In this document: positions 42,753-50,973 of the stretch, piece by piece
How positions within the stretch are numbered: the stretch's first letter is position 1
How the letters are laid out: each line of letters begins with the position of its first letter
Origin: Pseudoalteromonas luteoviolacea H33-S
GTDB taxonomy: Bacteria > Pseudomonadota > Gammaproteobacteria > Enterobacterales > Alteromonadaceae
Direction of reading: 5' to 3'
Assembly: GCF_001625695.1 (NCBI RefSeq)
Contig: NZ_AUXY01000072.1
Location: 62,001 to 126,000 of the forward strand
DNA length: 64,000 nt
Program-made: the position numbers and the translations under genes
Notes under the pieces: generated by a model
Told to the model about the DNA's origin: nothing
Database searches by the model: none
Seen by the model: the letters and a program-made list of their open reading frames with translations, nothing else

Positions 42753-43249
42753 TTGACCTGCTCAATAATATTGTCTGTTTCGCCTATTAAAGTGTTAACT
42801 ACACGGTTATTTTCATCAAGTAGTATTAGGCGAGGTACGCCTTTATTCGCATATCGGCTGTATATAGTGCGTTTTTCATCGCTGATAAGTGGAAAGGTCA
42901 CATTATATTCTTGAGCAAACTGCATGAGAGTGTCGGTGTTCTCTTCTCGACCAATAGCTAGAATAGTCAGTGTTTTGTCCTCGATGAGCTTAGATGCATT
43001 GAGCTGCTGAAACAGACGTTGGGAGTCAGAGCACCATGTCGCAAAAAGTATGACTAACTTTTTTGCTGATTGATCATGCAAATTAACCGTTTGACCATGG
43101 ATGTCTGTCAAGGAAAGGTGTTTAAACACTTCCCCTTGGCTTATGTAGGTTTCATAATCAGGGTTTGGTGTCACTTCTGTGGTGCCACATGCACTGATCG
43201 ATAAACATAAAGCAGCGGCTGTGCCGATTGTGAATAGACTTTTTATCAT
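42743..43249 (-). CDS. Redoxin lipoprotein with a CxxS active site
   Basis: 168 residues. Signal peptide with lipobox 'LSISAC'. A TlpA/ResA-like thioredoxin fold ('HLSLTDIHGQTVNLHDQ', 'LVILFATWCSDSQRLFQQL'). The active site WCSDS keeps the first Cys but has Ser at the resolving position, so it cannot form the usual intramolecular disulfide; it may act as an isomerase-like, peroxidase-like or mixed-disulfide protein. 'KGVPRLILLDENNRV' is the cis-Pro segment. Anchored on the periplasmic side of a membrane. It precedes and overlaps the DUF2721 gene. Confidence 0.85.
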   Translation of the reverse strand: MIKSLFTIGTAAALCLSISACGTTEVTPNPDYETYISQGEVFKHLSLTDIHGQTVNLHDQSAKKLVILFATWCSDSQRLFQQLNASKLIEDKTLTILAIGREENTDTLMQFAQEYNVTFPLISDEKRTIYSRYANKGVPRLILLDENNRVVNTLIGETDNIIEQVKWN

Positions 43250-43351
43250 TGTGTATTTCCTTATGTTAGGCTGGCGTTATTTACGCGTATTTTGCATCAC
43301 TTAGCAAGCTTTGTGGTGGGCATTTTTTGGCAGGGTTGTTGTTTTTTATAT

Positions 43352-43777
43352 ATGGCTTATTTCAGTCTTTTCTTTAGCGCCTTCATTGCCGCTACTTTAC
43401 TACCTGCGTCATCGGAATTGTTGCTTTCGGGCATGGTGGTTAAGCAAACAGGCTTGTTGTGGTTACTATGGTTGAGTGCGACTTTAGGCAATGTGCTTGG
43501 TAGTTGCGTGAACTATTATTTAGGCACTCAGGTCGATAGATTAAGCCACCGTCGTTGGTTTCCAGTATCTCCAAGTGCGTTAGAAAAAGCGCGCGGCCAT
43601 TTTCAAAAATATGGCACTGTGAGCTTATTGTTTGCGTGGTTGCCCGTTATTGGCGATCCTTTAACGCTGGTTGCAGGGGTATTTAGAATAAAATTCGGTC
43701 TATTTTTGCTATTAGTGAGCCTAGGAAAGGGGTTGCGATATGCCTTGGTGATAGCGTTAGCACTGGAGCTATTTTGA
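43352..43777 (+). CDS. YqaA family (DedA/SNARE-associated-like) membrane protein
   Basis: 141 residues from ATG 43352, which gives the usual family start ('MAYFSLFFSAFIAATLLP'). Further marks: 'GNVLGSCVNYYLGTQVDRLS', 'KARGHFQKYGTVSLLFAWLP' and 'GDPLTLVAGVFRIKFG', the last being the conserved loop. Several re-entrant or full helices. Proposed roles in the wider DedA group are lipid transport; for YqaA none is proven. A longer frame from TTG 43292 lacks support, and the ribosome site is weak. Confidence 0.8.
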   Translation: MAYFSLFFSAFIAATLLPASSELLLSGMVVKQTGLLWLLWLSATLGNVLGSCVNYYLGTQVDRLSHRRWFPVSPSALEKARGHFQKYGTVSLLFAWLPVIGDPLTLVAGVFRIKFGLFLLLVSLGKGLRYALVIALALELF

Positions 43778-43822
43778 ATTAAAGTGAAGCCTTACAGTTG
43801 CCGCTATAAGGCTTTACCAATA

Positions 43823-44200
43823 TCAATCAATATTACGCTTTTTTTGCCACTCTAATGTTAATGATACGGAATCTGCAAACCTCAATGCATGAGGTTTATC
43901 TACCCGTACGCGTGCAAACGTAACATCCGGGTGAATATGGCATTGTGCCAAGATATCGGCCACGAGTTTTTCTAATAATAAGAAGTGCCCGTTTTCTACT
44001 AACTTGATAACTGACTTGGTGATCGTTTTATAATTTAACGCATGTTCTACTTCATCTAATTGCACACACTCAGTATCGGCTGGGTAATGTATTTCGATAT
44101 TGATGACAACATCTTGTTTCTTTTCACGCTCTTCTTCGTTAAATCCGATAAAAGTACGTAGTCTCAGGTTAGTTATATTGATAATTGCATTATGCATCAT
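43823..44200 (-). CDS. folX: Dihydroneopterin triphosphate 2'-epimerase FolX
   Basis: 125 residues, FolB/FolX fold: 'AIINITNLRLRTFIGFNEEE' and 'KPHALRFADSVSLTLEW' with 'LNYKTITKSVIKLVENGHFL'. FolX converts 7,8-dihydroneopterin triphosphate to its monapterin epimer. It lies downstream of folE and folM, so it works with them. The strong AAGGATAG ribosome site supports the first or second ATG at 44200/44197. Confidence 0.88.
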   Translation of the reverse strand: MMHNAIINITNLRLRTFIGFNEEEREKKQDVVINIEIHYPADTECVQLDEVEHALNYKTITKSVIKLVENGHFLLLEKLVADILAQCHIHPDVTFARVRVDKPHALRFADSVSLTLEWQKKRNID

Positions 44201-44216
44201 GGCCTATCCTTGCAAG

Positions 44217-44774
44217 CTAGCCGTGTTTTACGAGTTGTAAAAACTCGTTACGCGTTTTTGCATCTTCTCTAAAGTTACCTAGCATGACTGAAGTACGCAT
44301 TTTCGAGTTTTGTTTCTCAACACCGCGCATCATCATACACATATGTTTTGCTTCAACAATGACCCCCACACCTCTTGCGCCTGTCACTTCTTCAACCGCT
44401 TTAGCAATTTGGTGAGTGAGTTGCTCTTGGATCTGAAAACGACGAGCAAACATGTCTACTATTCGAGCAAACTTGGATAAGCCTAACACTTTACCATTTG
44501 GAATGTAAGCAATGTGGCAACGCCCCACAAAAGGCAGTAGGTGATGCTCGCACATTGAGTACAGTTCGATATCTTGGATGAGGACCATATCATCTGCATC
44601 AGATGAAAATACGGCATTGTTGGTGATTTCATCCAGTGTTTGTCGGTAGCCTTGAGTTAGATACTCCATTGCTTTGGCAGCGCGTTTGGGCGTATCTAGT
44701 AGGCCTTCGCGATCGACATCCTCACCTACCGCGCTAATGATCTCTTTATAACTGTTTTTTAAATCTTCATGCAT
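44217..44774 (-). CDS. folE: GTP cyclohydrolase I FolE
   Basis: About 185 residues. Zinc ligands and active site are visible in '[20 protein letters not shown]' and '[20 protein letters not shown]'. The enzyme makes 7,8-dihydroneopterin triphosphate from GTP, the first step to folate and to tetrahydromonapterin. ATG 44774 is chosen; a GTG at 44786 adds four residues and neither start has a strong ribosome site. The gene lies 16 nt before folX. Confidence 0.93.
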   Translation of the reverse strand: MHEDLKNSYKEIISAVGEDVDREGLLDTPKRAAKAMEYLTQGYRQTLDEITNNAVFSSDADDMVLIQDIELYSMCEHHLLPFVGRCHIAYIPNGKVLGLSKFARIVDMFARRFQIQEQLTHQIAKAVEEVTGARGVGVIVEAKHMCMMMRGVEKQNSKMRTSVMLGNFREDAKTRNEFLQLVKHG

Positions 44775-44832
44775 AATATGACTCACAATTCATTATCTGA
44801 TGCGTTCAAGCGAATTATCGCGTCGCTTAAAC

Positions 44833-45540
44833 TTATTTGAGGTGTCTTCCACCATCTACGGCAAGTGTTCTACCTGTTATATAGTTGCTATTGAGCAATA
44901 GCTCAATGCTCGCAATGACTTCTTGGCATCCTGGTTCAATACCCATTAAAGACTTTTGCAGTGTTTTTGCTTTATAGGCCTCATCATCATGTTCATTAAA
45001 AATAATGAGCGATGGCGAGACAGAATTGACTTTAATGTTTGGGGCATATTTTGCTGCAAATGAACGGCTCAAGTTGTCTAAGGCGGCTTTGCTGGCAGCG
45101 TAGGCTATGTGCTTGGGGCTGCCTTTTTCTGCAACGTAGTCTGTGATGTGGACAATATCGCTGACCTCATTTGAAGCTTGCAGTAGAGGTGCTAAGGCCA
45201 TATTGAGCAAATAAGGTACTTTTGCATGAATACGCATCATGTTATCAAACAAAGCATTATGATCAGGGTTAAGTTTTTCACAGTCCCAGCTTGAAGCATT
45301 GTGAATGACTGCACGTAATGCGTTGGTGTGCTCTGTTATTTTCTCTACAAGTTGCGCTATTGCATCTGGCTCATTGAAGTCGACTTGGATACATGTCACA
45401 CCGTTTGCCTCTAACTCATCGACACTGTTATGTCGTGTACGGTAAGTCACAATCAGCGGTATATCAGCAGAAATAAAGTGCTTTGCAAGTGCAAGCCCGA
45501 TACGTTGTGCTCCACCTGTAATTAAAATTGGGGCTGCCAT
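44833..45540 (-). CDS. folM: Dihydromonapterin reductase FolM (SDR)
   Basis: 235 residues, SDR fold: 'PILITGGAQRIGLALAKHFI' (nucleotide site), 'VIHNASSWD' (HNAS variant of NNAG) and 'YAASKAALDNLSRSFAAKYA' (YxxxK). With folE and folX in one operon this is FolM, which reduces dihydromonapterin to tetrahydromonapterin with NADPH. Tetrahydromonapterin can serve as cofactor of phenylalanine hydroxylase in pseudomonads; no phhA is in the window. Confidence 0.85.
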   Translation of the reverse strand: MAAPILITGGAQRIGLALAKHFISADIPLIVTYRTRHNSVDELEANGVTCIQVDFNEPDAIAQLVEKITEHTNALRAVIHNASSWDCEKLNPDHNALFDNMMRIHAKVPYLLNMALAPLLQASNEVSDIVHITDYVAEKGSPKHIAYAASKAALDNLSRSFAAKYAPNIKVNSVSPSLIIFNEHDDEAYKAKTLQKSLMGIEPGCQEVIASIELLLNSNYITGRTLAVDGGRHLK

Positions 45541-45750
45541 TATGTTTCCTTAAAAAGTGGTGTCTTGTGACTATAAGCTTGGTGAAAAAATCAGAATATG
45601 CTGTGCTTATGGCACCATCACTGACACATTTGCCAAATTAATACGGGACGAGTTGCCTTTGTGATCACTAACTTAGCATGGGTTTTCATTGACTGCATAG
45701 CACCTTGTTACTTTTTTGTTAAAGTGAGCGCTCTGCCATACAAAAATAAA

Positions 45751-45771
45751 AAAGGGTGCAAAGTGCACCCT
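45751..45771 (-). terminator. Terminator of nadE
   Basis: AGGGTGCA (45753-45760) pairs with TGCACCCT (45764-45771); on the minus strand a T-rich run (complement of the A-rich 45741-45752) follows. It lies 22 nt after the nadE stop. Confidence 0.9.
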
Positions 45772-45792
45772 ATCTATAGACAAATTCAGTGC

Positions 45793-46632
45793 CTATGCTT
45801 GCTCATCATACACTGTTGGAATAGGTTGTCGCTTGTGCTGCGTGCGCAGATAAATAGCAACAAGCTTATCTTCAACTTCTTGTGTAACGGGCTGGCCTTC
45901 CAAGAAGTCATCAATGTTGTCATAGCTCAATCCGAGTGCATCTTCATCAGCCAGACCTGGTCGGTCACATTCTAAATCAGCAGTAGGTACTTTATCGACG
46001 AGCTGCGCAGGTGCGCCCAATTGTGCGGCAAGTGCACGCACTTGGCGCTTTGACAAACCAAATAACGGTGCTAAATCACAGGCTCCATCACCAAATTTAG
46101 TATAAAACCCAGTGATATTTTCTGCGCTGTGGTCCGTGCCAACTACAAGACCGGCGCTTAAACCTGCAATCTCATATTGTGCAACCATACGTTGTCTTGC
46201 TTTCACGTTACCTTTAACAAAATCAATTTGGGTCTGCTGAGGTAGCGTCAGATCCGCGTCAGTCATCGCTTGCATAGCCTGCTCATGCATGGCATCTGCA
46301 GCTGGCTTGATATTGACAGTCAGTCGCTTCGAAGGTTGTATAAAGTCCATCGCTAGCTGCGCTTCATCCTCGTCGGCTTGTACACCGTAAGGCAGTCGCA
46401 TTGCAATAAACTGATAAGATTTATCAGGATGGGCTTGATTCAATTCATCAACTGCTAGTTGGCAAAGACGACCACAAGTTGAAGAGTCAACACCACCGCT
46501 GATCCCAAGAACAAGGCTTGTGCAGTGTGCAGATAGCAAACGCTGCTTGATAAACTGAACGCGACGTGTGATCTCTTCTGTCACGTTGATGCTAGGTTTA
46601 ACTTTCATTTCGGCAATTATTGCGTCACGCAT
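45793..46632 (-). CDS. nadE: NH3-dependent NAD synthetase NadE
   Basis: 279 residues. The PP-loop ATP pyrophosphatase site '[20 protein letters not shown]' and the acid-binding segments '[18 protein letters not shown]' and '[20 protein letters not shown]' are those of bacterial NadE. It makes NAD+ from deamido-NAD+ with ammonia and ATP; no glutaminase domain is fused. It is a monocistronic gene with its own terminator. Confidence 0.95.
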   Translation of the reverse strand: MRDAIIAEMKVKPSINVTEEITRRVQFIKQRLLSAHCTSLVLGISGGVDSSTCGRLCQLAVDELNQAHPDKSYQFIAMRLPYGVQADEDEAQLAMDFIQPSKRLTVNIKPAADAMHEQAMQAMTDADLTLPQQTQIDFVKGNVKARQRMVAQYEIAGLSAGLVVGTDHSAENITGFYTKFGDGACDLAPLFGLSKRQVRALAAQLGAPAQLVDKVPTADLECDRPGLADEDALGLSYDNIDDFLEGQPVTQEVEDKLVAIYLRTQHKRQPIPTVYDEQA

Positions 46633-46710
46633 TGAATATCCTCAGGCCTATTTATTTTCTTCACAAATAGTGTAATTGATCCACAAGTCTCTGGGCAATG
46701 ATGTTTTTAG

Positions 46711-47328
46711 TTAAAGTCCAAGATGTTGCTTTATGGCGTTAAGCTCGGCTTTTAACTGATTTATTTCCTCTAGCAACGTATTTAGTTCATTTGGATTATT
46801 GATATCACCCTGTGTTGACGTTTGTGGTTCTGGTGCATCACCAAATAAATGTTGATAGCGACTTTCGCGTTTGCCAGGCTCACGCTCTAGTTTCACCACA
46901 AGTTCTTTTTCTTGCAGTTGAGTGAGTGCCGTTTCAACTTCACTGACATTGCTAAATTCAGCCAAGCGACCACTGCGGGTTCGCAACTCCCCTGGTGTTT
47001 GTGGGCCGCGAAGCAACAGTAAGCAAACAATGGCACGTTGTTGCTCGTCTAGTTGTAAGCTACTGAATTCTGTATTACAAAAGCGGTGTGTATATTTAGT
47101 CACACGTCCCGATAATGCCTCGTCACACATTACTAGGCGCTGCGTTTTAAGTTGTTCTAAGCCATCTAATACCTCTGATTCAGTCAGCGAAAGTACCGGC
47201 TCTCGATTGGACTTTTGATTGCATGCATTGGTGAGTGCATTCAATGATAGTGGATACTGATCAGGTGTGGTGGTTTCTTTTTCTAGTAGGCAGCCAATTA
47301 AGCGCTGTTCTATGGTAGTGAGCTTCAT
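46711..47328 (-). CDS. YceH-like DUF480 protein
   Basis: 205 residues from ATG 47328, which has AAGGGAAA upstream; a TTG at 47343 is worse. The start '[20 protein letters not shown]' and '[18 protein letters not shown]' are the DUF480/YceH signature; two winged-helix-like domains and a C-terminal Leu/Glu coiled coil ('[20 protein letters not shown]') follow. Function unknown; DNA binding is possible. Confidence 0.88.
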   Translation of the reverse strand: MKLTTIEQRLIGCLLEKETTTPDQYPLSLNALTNACNQKSNREPVLSLTESEVLDGLEQLKTQRLVMCDEALSGRVTKYTHRFCNTEFSSLQLDEQQRAIVCLLLLRGPQTPGELRTRSGRLAEFSNVSEVETALTQLQEKELVVKLEREPGKRESRYQHLFGDAPEPQTSTQGDINNPNELNTLLEEINQLKAELNAIKQHLGL

Positions 47329-47427
47329 AGTTTCCCTTTTCAAATCGTATCGTAATATGAAACGTGGCCGCGCTTAATTGTGACAAACTGAATGTACGCA
47401 CGCAAAGCTCAGACCATTAAATTAGCT

Positions 47428-50400
47428 TTACTCTATGCTATTTAAGGATATTTTCCTAGTTGTGCTGGTCCACTCTTGAAGTGATTTTGTCAGTAAATCA
47501 AAATCGATTGGCTTGCTTAAATACGCATCCATGCCTGCGGCAAGGCACTTCTCTTCATCACCTTCCATCGCGTTTGCAGTGAGAGCAATGATGACAGTAT
47601 CTTTATGATGTGTGCCCCCTTTACCTTGACGAATAACCTGTGTGGCTGTGTATCCATCCATTTCAGGCATTTGGCAATCCATCAAAATGATATCGTAAGG
47701 TTGCTCTGTCTTTTGTAAGTGTTCAATGGCTAAACGACCATTGGCGGCGCAGTCTGCTTTGATCCCAATTTTCGAAAGTAAGCTCAGTGCCACGGTTTGA
47801 TTGATTTTATTGTCTTCAACGAGTAACACCGAACAATTTAAGTGTATGTTTTGGCTTTCCTGCTGTGCAGTGTGCTGTTTTTGCACCAGTGCCAGTGCGG
47901 TTGCAGGGGTTAATGGGGCAAGCACTGTGTTGCATTCATGCACTTTTGGCAGTGCCGCTAATTCATCTGGGGTATGGCACAAAATAGCATAGTGGAGTTG
48001 ATGTTTTTTGATAAATGAGAATAAAGCTTGAGAAATCAACTCGGAACTCTGTGTGAGGACTGTGGCTGTTACTATGAGTGCTGGATGGGTGTTACTTTGT
48101 GATTCGCAGAACTCTAGCGCATCGGGGATGGTTAAAAAATGCTCTGTCGGAACTCGCCATGCATTGAGCATATGTCTGGCACTTAGCTCAGTTTGTGGGT
48201 GTTGATCGATAATGAGTAGGTAATCACTGGTACTTTCGATCGCTTTTATGGGTTGCGCATCTTGTAGTTCAATATAAAAAGTAAAGGTACTCCCCACGGA
48301 GAGCTTGCTGTACGCATGTAAAGCGCCACCAAGTAATTCGCACAGCTGTTTTGCAATGGTGAGCCCAAGCCCCGTGCCACCAAACTTACGCGTTGTGGAG
48401 GGATCTGCTTGTGTGAAAGAATCAAATATTTTATCTAGCTGCGCCTTACTGATCCCAATGCCGGTATCTTCAATGCTGCACCAAAGGCGCGTATTTTGAT
48501 TGCTTTGCTCAGTGTAGCAAGTCAAGGTTATCTTGCCGTTTTCAGTGAATTTAATGGCATTACTGATCAAATTATTTAATATCTGCTTTAAGCGATGGGG
48601 ATCTGTATTGGCAAATTGATACTGCATATTACGACTATCGAGGAACAGCTCGGTATGCTGATCAATGGCCTTCGGCGCAAAGGCAGCAAAACAATCACTG
48701 ATAATTTGAATGAGATCGCATTGCACAGTGTCAATCGACATTTTCCCTGCTTCGATCTTAGAGAAATCGAGGATATCGTTAATGATGGTCAATAAAGACT
48801 CTGCAGAGCTTTGCGCCAGCGTGACGTGGCGTTTTTGCCCGTCATTTAAGTTTGAGCTGTTAAGAATATTAAGCATGCCTAAAATGCCGTTCATCGGCGT
48901 ACGTATTTCATGACTCATACTGGCTAAAAAGGATGCCTTTACTTTGGCTGATTGCTCGGCTAGTTCTTTTTCTATCACAGCTTGATGTTGTGCTTGCTGT
49001 TGCTGTTGACTGCTAAACAGGCTCGCGAGCATGGCTGCGATGGCTTTTAAAAATCGCTTGTCACTTTGCGTCCACTGTGGATAAGCAGTGTTAAACTCTG
49101 CGGTTAATGCGCCGTACAAGGTATCCTTAAAGAAAATAGGAACAAATACAATGGCATCGATCTCGAATGGGGATAAATATTGCTCATTGATCGCACGCGT
49201 GACCGAATGGCTTTTGGCTGACCAGGCTTCAATGGTGTGCCTACTTATTAAAGCATTAAATAAAGCGGCCTGAGATGTTCTGCGCCATGGTGGATAGTGT
49301 TGTAAGCTGTCCTTTTTAGTATTGCTAAAGCAAGCAGGATATAGATGGGTTTGCTCGTCATTAAACAGCCAAATACTGGCTCGTGTCGCCCCAACGCCTT
49401 GGCAAATGGTGTCTATACAAAGCTCTTGAGCACGATCTATATGGCTATTTAAAATGGCTTCATGTGTGCTGAGTTGTGCCAATAATTCATTATTTTTAGC
49501 AACCTTTTCGTGTTCAACTTCCATGGTTTTACGTTGATGAATATTTTGAATAGAGCCAAACACTTCAAGGGTCTTACGACCGGATGTTTTCGTTTGAGCT
49601 TTGATCAGAACCCAGCAAGGCGATCTGTCTTTTGGGACGATTAAAAATTCACCTTGGAAGCTTTTCCCGTTTTTGATTGCTAAGCTCATGGCGTCTTGAA
49701 AACGCTTTCTTTGGGCGCCTTCTTTGAAAAATTCGGTACTGCCCATCCAAGTTGGTTGGTAATGAGGTGGTACATTAAAAATCTGCTGTGTAACGGTAGA
49801 CCAGTTAATATGATGGCTGCTGAGCTCGACTGACCAAGCACCGACTTCTGCCAAAGATCCCATACTGGTCAGTGAATTTGCTTGATCTTCGAGTTGTTTT
49901 AATAGTCGTGTAAAGAAGACAAAGGCGACCATAAAAATGATCACAATAGTGAGTAATGCAAGACGAAATGGCCACAGGGCTGATTCTTCTCCAGACCAGC
50001 CAAACCGAGGTGCTGCATAGAGTACCCAAGAGCCAGATGGTACGTTAATTTCAAAGGTTAATGGGTTAAGTTGCTGAATATCACTTGTACCATAAAAATA
50101 GGCGCCCTTTGTACCACGGGCATGTTGTCCGCGTATGGCGATTTGATAGCTGTCTTCAAGTTCACTGAGCTGCGTATTTTGATACAGTTTTTGCATATCA
50201 ATGACTACAGAAAGCAGCCCCCAAAATTGACGATCAGCATCATAAACAGGTACGCGCGCTATGAGGGCGTCTCCACCTTGCAAGAGTTTTAGTGGACCTG
50301 CCAATACAATCTCACTGGTTCGCTGTGCTTGCAATGCCTCGATCCGTTGGGTGGGGTGGGTACGATAGTTTAACCCAAGGGCTTTCTCATTCCCTTCTAG

Positions 50401-50757
50401 CGGATAGATGAATTTTAATATCATATCTGGGGCGGCGCCCAAATTGCGTAACACCTCATCGGTTTCAAAGAGAGGTGCAGCGATCTTGGCAAATTTTTCT
50501 TGGGTCAGGGTTTGTTCATTACCCAATGCAATTGCAAGCCCCCGAACGAGCTGAATATTGGCAGCCAACTGTCCTTCGATTCGTGTCCGATATACATTCA
50601 CTTGCTCGTAAGTGCGGTTTTTTTGAACTTCAATGAGGTGTTTATAATTTACTCGATCGACATACCATCCTGTGGCAATGATCACAGTTAACAGTATGAG
50701 CACTCCGAGCTTTGATAAGATAGCTTTCCTTGGCGGCACAACATTCTCTGATTGCAT
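47428..50757 (-). CDS. Hybrid sensor kinase (CHASE-PAS-GAF-HisKA-HATPase-pseudoREC-REC)
   Basis: 1109 residues. One membrane helix (about 17-35) leads to a periplasmic CHASE-like domain ('EKFAKIAAPLFETDEVLRNL'), a second helix near 265-285, then PAS ('EVGAWSVELSSHHINWS'), GAF ('GVGATRASIWLFNDEQTHLY'), HisKA with His616 ('ASMSHEIRTPMNGIL') and HATPase ('FGGTGLGLTIAKQL'). Two receivers follow: the first lacks the acceptor Asp (its place reads 'ALIVTATVL'), the second has Asp1027 in 'IILMDCQMPEMDGY'. No Hpt domain, so phosphate must go to a separate protein. Signal unknown. Confidence 0.9.
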   Translation of the reverse strand: MQSENVVPPRKAILSKLGVLILLTVIIATGWYVDRVNYKHLIEVQKNRTYEQVNVYRTRIEGQLAANIQLVRGLAIALGNEQTLTQEKFAKIAAPLFETDEVLRNLGAAPDMILKFIYPLEGNEKALGLNYRTHPTQRIEALQAQRTSEIVLAGPLKLLQGGDALIARVPVYDADRQFWGLLSVVIDMQKLYQNTQLSELEDSYQIAIRGQHARGTKGAYFYGTSDIQQLNPLTFEINVPSGSWVLYAAPRFGWSGEESALWPFRLALLTIVIIFMVAFVFFTRLLKQLEDQANSLTSMGSLAEVGAWSVELSSHHINWSTVTQQIFNVPPHYQPTWMGSTEFFKEGAQRKRFQDAMSLAIKNGKSFQGEFLIVPKDRSPCWVLIKAQTKTSGRKTLEVFGSIQNIHQRKTMEVEHEKVAKNNELLAQLSTHEAILNSHIDRAQELCIDTICQGVGATRASIWLFNDEQTHLYPACFSNTKKDSLQHYPPWRRTSQAALFNALISRHTIEAWSAKSHSVTRAINEQYLSPFEIDAIVFVPIFFKDTLYGALTAEFNTAYPQWTQSDKRFLKAIAAMLASLFSSQQQQQAQHQAVIEKELAEQSAKVKASFLASMSHEIRTPMNGILGMLNILNSSNLNDGQKRHVTLAQSSAESLLTIINDILDFSKIEAGKMSIDTVQCDLIQIISDCFAAFAPKAIDQHTELFLDSRNMQYQFANTDPHRLKQILNNLISNAIKFTENGKITLTCYTEQSNQNTRLWCSIEDTGIGISKAQLDKIFDSFTQADPSTTRKFGGTGLGLTIAKQLCELLGGALHAYSKLSVGSTFTFYIELQDAQPIKAIESTSDYLLIIDQHPQTELSARHMLNAWRVPTEHFLTIPDALEFCESQSNTHPALIVTATVLTQSSELISQALFSFIKKHQLHYAILCHTPDELAALPKVHECNTVLAPLTPATALALVQKQHTAQQESQNIHLNCSVLLVEDNKINQTVALSLLSKIGIKADCAANGRLAIEHLQKTEQPYDIILMDCQMPEMDGYTATQVIRQGKGGTHHKDTVIIALTANAMEGDEEKCLAAGMDAYLSKPIDFDLLTKSLQEWTSTTRKISLNSIE

Positions 50758-50973
50758 GTCTGGTCTGTCGGTTCCATGAATATGATAACTATAGTTGGCT
50801 TGCTAAAAAGTCGCCAAACCAAAGTGCTTTAAATGAATTGCAAAAAAAGCATGATAGGTTGATTGATGTTGACGTGTTTTTGAATCTGCTTCATTGACTT
50901 GCTATAACTGAGGGGCAAGTTGCTCTATGGCTTAGGGGCGCAGGTACTCGCTCACTCAAATAAAGGAAGGTAT

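Noticed and set aside
42292..42756. 154-codon frame opposite the DUF2721 gene
   Set aside because: The minus-strand frame has the DUF2721 signature and membrane helices; the opposite frame has no recognisable features.
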